6,274 nucleotides of DNA from NCBI GenBank assembly GCA_031265965.1, contig JAISBX010000159.1:1-6274 (forward strand), in the 5' to 3' direction. Under the pieces are notes generated by a model. It made no database searches. It had not been told where the DNA came from and saw only the letters and a program-made list of their open reading frames with translations. Of this stretch, positions 1 to 4,561 are shown piece after piece (the stretch's first letter is position 1; each line of letters begins with the position of its first letter). A program made the translations under genes and the position numbers. The stretch is from Oscillospiraceae bacterium (GTDB lineage Bacteria > Bacillota_A > Clostridia > Oscillospirales > Oscillospiraceae).

Positions 1-219
1 TTGCGCCTCCGTGAGCGTCCATCTGTCGCGATTTTTCAGCAGCGTCATGTCCGAGAACACGAGCGGCTGCGCGTACGGCGCCAGCTTGCTGTTTTTCCTC
101 TTCGCGCCGCGCGCCGACACCGTTAGCTTGCCCTCGTCGGACGTGAGCACGGTCAATATCTTTCCCGAGTCCCTGTATTCGGCCTCGCGCAGCACGAGAC
201 CTTTTGTATTTATAAACAT
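1..219 (-). CDS. recO: DNA repair protein RecO, N-terminal part (cut by window edge)
   Basis: RecO loads RecA at single-stranded gaps together with RecR and anneals complementary strands in the RecF pathway. Only the first 73 residues are present; the family is usually about 240-260 residues, so the zinc-finger and helical C-terminal parts lie beyond position 1. The visible part is the OB-fold domain. It begins MFINTKGLVLREAEYRDSGK, continues with ILTVLTSDEGKLTVSARGAK and ends with a PLVFSDMTLL strand, a typical RecO pattern. The ATG at 219 is preceded only by a weak GGGA-type ribosome site. It lies 15 nt after the yqzL stop, so the two genes are probably cotranscribed. The identification rests on pattern recognition of the N-terminus and on the era-yqzL-recO gene order. 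Confidence 0.93.
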   Translation of the reverse strand, partial: MFINTKGLVLREAEYRDSGKILTVLTSDEGKLTVSARGAKRKNSKLAPYAQPLVFSDMTLLKNRDRWTLTEAQ

Positions 220-234
220 AGGCGTCCCGTCCCG

Positions 235-426
235 TCAGCTCTCGGCCCTCATCCTCCGCTCCTGCGCGGGAGCGGCCGTTTTCGCCGTAGACATCGAAGC
301 CGATACTGGCGTCAGCGCCGACGCGGCGCCCGCGCCCACGGCGTTCGTAAAATATTTATAAACGAGATAATACCCGATATCTCCGGTCTCCTCAAACATC
401 CGCCATACGTCCGTCCGCGTCATCAT
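235..426 (-). CDS. yqzL: YqzL-like small protein
   Basis: This is a small protein of 63 residues and unknown function. The N-terminal part, MMTRTDVWRMFEETGDIGYY followed by LVYKYF, matches the YqzL pattern (hydrophobic-W-x-x-F-x-x-TG-x-I-x-x-Y-L-hydrophobic-Y/F-K). YqzL proteins sit between era and recO in Bacillus and Clostridia, exactly where this gene is. The conserved part is only about the first 30 residues. The rest is an Ala/Thr/Arg-rich tail without recognisable features and may be poorly conserved. A longer in-frame reading exists from 495, but the ATG at 426 is chosen because GGAGG (434-438) lies 7 nt upstream and because family members begin directly with this motif. The first two codons are both ATG (426 and 423), so the start could be one codon later. 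No catalytic residues or membrane segment are visible. Confidence 0.82.
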   Translation of the reverse strand: MMTRTDVWRMFEETGDIGYYLVYKYFTNAVGAGAASALTPVSASMSTAKTAAPAQERRMRAES

Positions 427-433
427 GCTGCCA

Positions 434-438
434 CCTCC
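434..438 (-). promoter_or_regulatory. Ribosome binding site deciding the yqzL start
   Basis: GGAGG on the minus strand lies 7 nt before the ATG at 426. It supports the 63-residue form of YqzL over the 86-residue form starting at 495. Confidence 0.75.
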
Positions 439-461
439 GGCGCCAAAAATCCGGGACTCGC

Positions 462-480
462 GCGCCCGCAGTCGCGGCGC
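462..480 (-). other. GC-rich hairpin in the yqzL-recO leader
   Basis: On the minus strand GCGCCGC pairs with GCGGGCGC around a GACT loop, giving 7 base pairs with one bulged G. It lies between the candidate promoter (502-531) and the yqzL ribosome site. A TTTTT tract follows, but about 11 nt downstream of the stem, so it is not a canonical intrinsic terminator. Its role, if any, is unknown; in DNA this GC-rich, such hairpins can arise by chance. Confidence 0.35.
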
Positions 481-501
481 CGTCCTCATTGGCACAAGGG
501 T

Positions 502-531
502 ATTTTACATCACACGCGGGCAAAATATCAA
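502..531 (-). promoter_or_regulatory. Candidate sigma-A-type promoter for yqzL-recO
   Basis: In the 130-nt gap after era, the minus strand shows TTGATA (531-526; 5 of 6 match to TTGACA), an 18-nt spacer, and TAAAAT (507-502; 5 of 6 match to TATAAT). Transcription would start near 495, giving a leader of about 70 nt before the yqzL ATG. The gap is unusually AT-rich here compared with the coding DNA on both sides, and this is the largest gap in the cluster. A perfect TTGACA overlaps the era stop codon, but it has no suitable -10 element 16-18 nt downstream. Reading from this promoter would let yqzL and recO be expressed apart from era. Confidence 0.45.
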
Positions 532-556
532 CGGAAAGTTTTGTCGAATTTGGATG

Positions 557-1417
557 TCAAGCAAATTTATTCCGCCAGTCCTCTTTTACGCGCACCCATG
601 TTTGCAGGAAAACCTTGGCGCCCATGAAGCGCTCGATGTCCGCGCGAGCGAGCTCTCCGATTTTTTTCAGCGTCGCGCCGTTTTTACCAATTATTATGCC
701 CTTGTGGCTCGCTTTTTCGCAGTAGACGGTGGCGTCAACGTCGATTATGCCGCTTTCGCGTTCCGAGAATTTTGTTATTTCGACCGCCGTGCCGTGCGGG
801 ACCTCGCGGTCAAGGCACAGCAGCAGCTTCTCTCGCACAAGCTCCGACACTATAGCGGCGTCCGGCTGATCCGTCGCCATTCCCTCCGGAAACAGCTTCG
901 GCCCGTCCGCGGCGTACCCCTCAAATATATCCAGCAGGACGTCCAGACCGTCGCCGTATTTGGCGGAGATCGGGATTATCGAGTCGAATTTATACTCCCC
1001 GGAATATACGGACATGACCTCCAGAAGCGAATCCTTTTTCACCGTGTCGATCTTATTTATAATGAGGAGCGCCGGGACGCCGAACGCGGCGATGTGTTCT
1101 AACAGCAGGCGCTCCTGCGTGCCGACGTTCGCGATGGGCTCAACGATAAGCGCCGCGGCGTCCGCCCCGTCCAGGCTCCGGCGCGCGGCGTCCACCATCC
1201 TGTCCCCCAGGCGCGTCCGCGGTTTGTGGAAGCCCGGCGTGTCGGAGAGCACGAGCTGAACGTCCCCCCTGTTGACGACGCCGAATATGCGCTCGCGCGT
1301 CGTCTGGGGCTTGTCCGTGACTATCGCGACCTTCTCGCCCGTCAGGGCGTTCACAAGCGTGGATTTCCCGGTATTGGGCCGTCCGGCCAACGTTATCATT
1401 GCGGTCTTCGTGTTCAA
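557..1417 (-). CDS. era: GTPase Era, 16S rRNA-binding ribosome assembly factor
   Basis: Era is a GTPase that binds the 3' end of 16S rRNA and helps mature the 30S subunit. The 286 residues are near the usual 290-300. GTPase motifs appear in order: P-loop GRPNTGKST (12-20), switch I region KPQTTRERIFG (36-46), DTPGFHKP (59-66), NKID (121-124) and SAK (151-153). The C-terminal KH domain is identified by GIIIGKNGATLKKIG (240-254) with its GxxG loop, followed by a VKEDWR end typical of Era. The P-loop has Thr16 where Val or Ala is usual. The start codon is TTG at 1417. It is supported by GGGAGA 7 nt upstream and by correct spacing to the P-loop; the ATG at residue 7 would leave almost no first strand. 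The gene follows ybeY by 18 nt and is probably cotranscribed with it. Confidence 0.97.
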   Translation of the reverse strand: MNTKTAMITLAGRPNTGKSTLVNALTGEKVAIVTDKPQTTRERIFGVVNRGDVQLVLSDTPGFHKPRTRLGDRMVDAARRSLDGADAAALIVEPIANVGTQERLLLEHIAAFGVPALLIINKIDTVKKDSLLEVMSVYSGEYKFDSIIPISAKYGDGLDVLLDIFEGYAADGPKLFPEGMATDQPDAAIVSELVREKLLLCLDREVPHGTAVEITKFSERESGIIDVDATVYCEKASHKGIIIGKNGATLKKIGELARADIERFMGAKVFLQTWVRVKEDWRNKFA

Positions 1418-1424
1418 ATGAAAT

Positions 1425-1430
1425 CTCCCA
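1425..1430 (-). promoter_or_regulatory. Ribosome binding site supporting the TTG start of era
   Basis: The minus strand carries GGGAG (1429-1425) 7 nt before the TTG at 1417. No ATG or GTG in frame is placed as well, so era is read as having a TTG start, which may lower its translation rate. Confidence 0.65.
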
Positions 1431-1435
1431 TCTTT

Positions 1436-1921
1436 TCAGGCTCCGCCCATTTGCCTCATGATCTCCTTTTCCCTCGCGCGCATGAGGCGTTTTTCGGCGC
1501 CCTCGTCCGTGTGGTCGTAACCGAGCAGGTGCAGGACGGAATGTACCGTCAGATACGCCGTCTCGCGGCCCGCCGTGTGTCCCAGCTCGGCGGCCTGCGC
1601 GTCCACGCGTTCCGCCGACAGGACTATGTCGCCCAATATAAAGGCGCCTTCGTTCGCGTCAAGCGCCGGAGCCGGAGCCGTGAACGCCCCGGGCTTGAGC
1701 TCGTACTGCGGAAACGAGAGCACGTCCGTGACCGAATCCACGTTCCGGTACTTGCGGTTGAGCCTTTGTATGCCCGCGTCGTTTGTAATGAGCACGGAGA
1801 TCTCGCACGGCGCGTCCACCTTCTCGCATTGCAGCGCGGCGTACGCGGCGCGCCGGATTACGGAGATGTCGAGACGCGTGAGGCAATCGGAGGCGTGCCG
1901 GCAATATACCCTGTGCCTCAT
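1436..1921 (-). CDS. ybeY: YbeY rRNA maturation metalloprotein (endoribonuclease)
   Basis: YbeY is a zinc-dependent single-strand endoribonuclease-like protein involved in 16S rRNA 3'-end maturation and 70S quality control. At 161 residues it is of normal length. The metal-binding H-x3-H-x5-H motif is complete: His127, His131 and His137 in HSVLHLLGYDH. Other family blocks are RKYRNVDSVTDVLSFP (56-71) and LGDIVLSAERV (96-106). The ATG at 1921 overlaps the stop of the upstream phoH-like gene by ATGA, with AAGGGG 8 nt upstream, implying translational coupling. The era gene starts 18 nt after the ybeY stop. In Bacillus, dgkA and cdd lie between ybeY and era; here nothing does. Neighbouring PhoH and Era fit a shared role in rRNA handling. 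Confidence 0.97.
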   Translation of the reverse strand: MRHRVYCRHASDCLTRLDISVIRRAAYAALQCEKVDAPCEISVLITNDAGIQRLNRKYRNVDSVTDVLSFPQYELKPGAFTAPAPALDANEGAFILGDIVLSAERVDAQAAELGHTAGRETAYLTVHSVLHLLGYDHTDEGAEKRLMRAREKEIMRQMGGA

Positions 1922-2961
1922 CGTTTGCGCCCCTTGTTGCCGCCCTGCCGCGCCTGTTTTTCTCCGCGCGGGCGCTGTCCTGTCTGCGCCGCCTGTCCGC
2001 GCCTTGCGTCCGCCCCTCCCTCGCCGCGTTCGTACGCCTCGATGATCCTCTGCACGAGCGCGTGACGCACGACATCCGCTCCCGTAAGGCGGCAGATCGC
2101 CACGTCGTCCACGCCCTCTAATACGCGCATAGCGTCCTTGACGCCGCTGACCTTGTCCGGAGGGAGATCGATCTGCGTTATGTCGCCGGTTATGACCATT
2201 TTGGAGCCGAAGCCCAGACGCGTCAGGAACATTTTCATCTGCTCTCGCGACGTGTTCTGCGCCTCATCGAGGATTATGAACGAGTCGTCCAGCGTCCGGC
2301 CACGCATATACGCCAGCGGCGCAATCTCTATCGCCCCGCGTTCCAGATACTTGTTGTACGTCTCCGCGCCGAACATGTCAAACAGCGCGTCGTACAGCGG
2401 GCGCAGATACGGATCCACCTTGCTCTGCATGTCTCCGGGCAAAAATCCCAGCCGCTCGCCGGCCTCAACGGCGGGGCGCGTGAGGATTATCCTGTTTACG
2501 GATTTTTCGCGAAACGCCGCGACGGCCGCCGCCACCGCCAGATACGTCTTGCCCGTTCCCGCCGGGCCTATGCCAAGCGTGACGGTGTGCGACTTTATTG
2601 CGCCGACGTAATCCTTCTGCCCGAGCGTCTTCGCCTTGACGGGCTTGCCCTTGGTGGTGATGCAGATAACGTCGCTGAGCAGCTTGCCTATCTCGTCGCC
2701 GCGACCGTCCTTGACGAGTCCCAGCACGTACCGTACGCTGTGCGAGTCGATGCTCTCGCCCTTTGACGCCAGCGCGAGGAGCCCGTCGACCGCTTTTTCC
2801 GCGCGCGCCACCTCCTCCTCGCCGCCCGTCAGATTCAGCTCGGAATTTCTATCGGTGATCTTTACGTTCAACTCGCTCTCTATGAGCCGCAAATTTTCGT
2901 CGAACGAGCCGAATACGCTGACGACGCTCTCCAGCCTGTCCACATTTATTGTTTTTTCCAT
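1918..2961 (-). CDS. phoH: PhoH-like ATPase (YbeZ family)
   Basis: This is a cytoplasmic P-loop ATPase of the PhoH/YbeZ family, commonly adjacent to ybeY and thought to act with it in RNA metabolism. The name derives from phosphate starvation induction of the E. coli homologue; no such regulation is visible here. Of 347 residues, 1-60 form a KH-like N-terminal part (family-like start MEKTINVDRLESVVSVFGSF). Then come Walker A GPAGTGKT (132-139), the TRPAVEAGERLGFLPGD block (161-177), Walker B FIILDEAQN (228-236) and TGDITQIDLP (258-267). Residues from about 311 to the end form a disordered-looking tail rich in Gly, Gln, Arg and Lys, somewhat beyond the usual C-terminus. The ATG at 2961 directly follows an in-frame TAA, so it cannot start earlier. 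Its GGAGAGGT ribosome site (2977-2984) is unusually distant, at 15 nt. Confidence 0.95.
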   Translation of the reverse strand: MEKTINVDRLESVVSVFGSFDENLRLIESELNVKITDRNSELNLTGGEEEVARAEKAVDGLLALASKGESIDSHSVRYVLGLVKDGRGDEIGKLLSDVICITTKGKPVKAKTLGQKDYVGAIKSHTVTLGIGPAGTGKTYLAVAAAVAAFREKSVNRIILTRPAVEAGERLGFLPGDMQSKVDPYLRPLYDALFDMFGAETYNKYLERGAIEIAPLAYMRGRTLDDSFIILDEAQNTSREQMKMFLTRLGFGSKMVITGDITQIDLPPDKVSGVKDAMRVLEGVDDVAICRLTGADVVRHALVQRIIEAYERGEGGADARRGQAAQTGQRPRGEKQARQGGNKGRKR

Positions 2962-2976
2962 TATGTTAAAATAGGC

Positions 2977-2984
2977 ACCTCTCC
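2977..2984 (-). promoter_or_regulatory. Distant ribosome binding site of phoH
   Basis: GGAGAGGT on the minus strand ends 15 nt before the phoH ATG at 2961, several nucleotides more than the usual optimum. An in-frame TAA immediately upstream of the ATG excludes a nearer upstream start. The AT-rich spacer (TATTTTAACATA) may be looped or simply poorly optimised. Confidence 0.5.
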
Positions 2985-2998
2985 GGAACGATACTGTC

Positions 2999-4192
2999 TC
3001 AGGACTGCCCCGGCGTCTCCGTCCGCTCCGGCTCGGCCATGGGCCGCCGGACGGCTATCTGCTCGACGCACTCGGCTCTCATCGTCATGACTGACACGCC
3101 GTCCGCCTCGGAGGTCTCGAATACCGCGGCGCGTATTTCGCCGTCCCCCACGAGTACGTCCAGCCGGCTCATGAGCGCTTTCCTCAACGTCTCCTCCGTG
3201 TCCGCCGCCATGTCCGCATCCTGCGGCAGCGTGTACTCCTCGTACCGCTCCGTGACGATCGTGACCGGAAGAACTCCGCCGAGCGGCAGCCTCAGCTTGC
3301 GTTCCGTGACGATTTTATCATAGTTGGGCCATAAAATTCCACTGTTAACAGATAATTTAATTTTTCCGCCCGCCAACACGGCGTAGCGCCTGTATTTTAC
3401 GTTGCCCGTGTACCGCTTCGCGTACATGTCCGGCAGCCGCGCGGTCAGCTCGTACCACGTTCTGGCCCACACCTCGGCGCGCGCGGAGGCTGTTCCACCG
3501 CGCGCCGCGCCGGACACGAGCACGTCCCCGGCGGTAACTGTGTCGCCGACGGAGCGCGCGGGTTCTCCGGCCAGCACGCTCATTTTGACGATCAGCCCGC
3601 CCTTTGAGGCGCACACCGACGCGGGCGCGCGCGTGTCCGTGAGCTCCGGCCTATCGACGCGTTCGCGCACCAGCACGTCGGCGTGGCTGCCGCTTATGTT
3701 CACGGCGAACCACTGAAGCTGCGGGAGCTCGAGTATGATCTTGTCCGAGAGCTCCTCTGACACCACCGACGGCACGAACGTCCCGTATCCGAACCCCAGC
3801 TCGCGAAGCGCGCCAAGAATAGCGCGCGCCGGCGTCCGCTCGTTGCCGTACACGTCGATCTCCCACACAAACAGCGAGGACACCCGCAGCGCCAGAAACA
3901 CGGCGGCGAGCATTGCGACGGGCGGCCACCGTCTGCGCAGTATGCGCAAAAGCGCCGGCGCGCCCGAGCCTCGTCCGGCCGTCACGCTGAAATCTCCAGC
4001 GCGCGAGAGAGCCCGCAGTCTGCGGCAGTCGCGCGCGCTGACAGAGGCTGTGAACGATATTGCCGAATTGCGTATTACATCGCGGAACACTATTCCGCGT
4101 CCCGCGCATTCGTTTAGCAGCCGCTCCGGGTACGTACACTCGACCCCGACGTTCACGCTGCCCCGCAGCCGTTCCGACGCGCTCGGCGGCAC
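2999..4192 (-). CDS. yqfD: Sporulation protein YqfD
   Basis: YqfD is a sporulation protein of the mother-cell programme, paired with YqfC in most spore formers; its biochemical role is unknown. The length of 397 residues is normal. Family marks are the N-terminal YPERLLNECAGRGIVFRDV block (21-39), one membrane segment at about 90-109 preceded by Arg-rich LLRILRRRWP, and FVWEIDVYGN (108-117) directly after it. QWFAVNISGSHADVLVRER (160-178) and GLIVKMSVLAGEPARSVGD (199-217) follow. The C-terminal bulk probably faces the outside of the membrane (inference). The start is GTG at 4192, set by a near-perfect AGGAGGTGA (4197-4205) that contains the yqfC stop codon. Only 4 nt separate the genes. A short AT-rich stretch of codons at about 3315-3365 contrasts with the GC-rich remainder. 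Confidence 0.93.
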   Translation of the reverse strand: MPPSASERLRGSVNVGVECTYPERLLNECAGRGIVFRDVIRNSAISFTASVSARDCRRLRALSRAGDFSVTAGRGSGAPALLRILRRRWPPVAMLAAVFLALRVSSLFVWEIDVYGNERTPARAILGALRELGFGYGTFVPSVVSEELSDKIILELPQLQWFAVNISGSHADVLVRERVDRPELTDTRAPASVCASKGGLIVKMSVLAGEPARSVGDTVTAGDVLVSGAARGGTASARAEVWARTWYELTARLPDMYAKRYTGNVKYRRYAVLAGGKIKLSVNSGILWPNYDKIVTERKLRLPLGGVLPVTIVTERYEEYTLPQDADMAADTEETLRKALMSRLDVLVGDGEIRAAVFETSEADGVSVMTMRAECVEQIAVRRPMAEPERTETPGQS

Positions 4193-4196
4193 GCTG

Positions 4197-4205
4197 TCAC
4201 CTCCT
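4197..4205 (-). promoter_or_regulatory. Strong ribosome binding site of yqfD overlapping the yqfC stop
   Basis: AGGAGGTGA on the minus strand is fully complementary to the 16S rRNA 3' end and sits at ideal spacing (7 nt from GGAGG) to the GTG at 4192. Its last three bases, TGA (4199-4197), are the stop codon of yqfC. This couples translation of the two genes and compensates for the GTG start. Confidence 0.85.
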
Positions 4206-4487
4206 CACAAATTCTATCCTCTCCAGCTCTCCCTCTATGAGCAGCTCTTCCCCGTTCATCGCAGCGAGGGACATCCCGCGTCCCAAAAAACGTATTGTCC
4301 CGCCGCCCGATGCGACCGCGACAAGCCCTTCGTCGTACTCCGTTACGCCGCCGTGTCTGTCTATGTGTACCCTTCTGTCTCCCGTTACGGTCAGCCTTGA
4401 CACGTCTCCGGCGAGCTCACGCGGCATGTCAAACAAATCCAGCGCCCGCGCCGCCGCCCCCCGCGCTCTCCCGCTCCTGCGCAACAC
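4197..4487 (-). CDS. yqfC: Sporulation protein YqfC
   Basis: YqfC is a small sporulation protein of about 95 residues found immediately upstream of yqfD in endospore-forming Firmicutes. In Bacillus the pair belongs to the sigma-E regulon of the mother cell; molecular function is unknown. The 96 residues show the family layout: a basic N-terminus, DLFDMPRELAGDVSRLTVTG (17-36), then a run of short strands HIDRHGGVTEYDEGLVAV (41-58), GTIRFLGRGMSL (63-74) and ELLIEGELERIEFV (81-94). It resembles a small beta-rich domain. No membrane segment is seen. The start is taken as GTG at 4487 with GAGGGGG (4498-4492) upstream. The nearby ATG at 4491 is in another frame, and a TTG at 4484 is a possible alternative. 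It is the first gene after the 74-nt gap and overlaps the yqfD ribosome site. Confidence 0.88.
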   Translation of the reverse strand: MLRRSGRARGAAARALDLFDMPRELAGDVSRLTVTGDRRVHIDRHGGVTEYDEGLVAVASGGGTIRFLGRGMSLAAMNGEELLIEGELERIEFVRR

Positions 4488-4527
4488 GCATCCCCCTCAC
4501 CGTCCGCAATAACATACCCACACTAAA

Positions 4528-4556
4528 ATAATATGGCGCGCCCCCCGAAAAAATCA
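4528..4556 (-). promoter_or_regulatory. Candidate sigma-E-like sporulation promoter of yqfCD
   Basis: In the gap before yqfC the minus strand reads TGATTTT (4556-4550), a 14-nt spacer, and CATATTAT (4535-4528). Compared with the Bacillus sigma-E pattern (about TCATATT, 14 nt, CATACAAT), this gives 5 of 7 and 6 of 8 matches with the expected spacing. Transcription would start near 4520, about 30 nt before the yqfC GTG. The spacer is extremely GC-rich (a run of six G, then CGCGC). The known sigma-E control of yqfCD in Bacillus makes this position sensible, but a chance match is possible. No sigma-A-like pair with good spacing was seen in the same gap. Confidence 0.38.
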
Positions 4557-4561
4557 CCGTC

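Noticed and set aside
552..561. Perfect TTGACA at the end of era as a -35 element
   Set aside because: The sequence 17 nt downstream is TTTCCG, not a -10 element; the pair TTGATA/TAAAAT further down is better.
425..1102. Long plus-strand open frame of 225 codons opposite era
   Set aside because: It lies entirely antisense to era, yqzL and the gap, has no family pattern, and is explained by the GC-rich codon bias of the real genes.
1226..2065. Plus-strand open frame of 279 codons opposite era, ybeY and phoH
   Set aside because: Antisense to three clearly recognised genes, with Arg/Val/Leu-rich composition typical of a shadow frame and no ribosome site or motif.
2961..2998. AT-rich TATTTTAACATAAT before phoH as a promoter
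   Set aside because: A -10 there would place the transcription start at or inside the start codon, and no -35 element is found 16-18 nt upstream.
3735..4400. Plus-strand open frame of 221 codons opposite yqfD and yqfC
   Set aside because: Antisense to both sporulation genes; Ser/Arg/Pro-rich without domains.
4535..4542. Palindrome GGCGCGCC in the gap before yqfC
   Set aside because: A perfect 8-bp palindrome with no loop; it cannot act as a terminator and is expected in GC-rich DNA.
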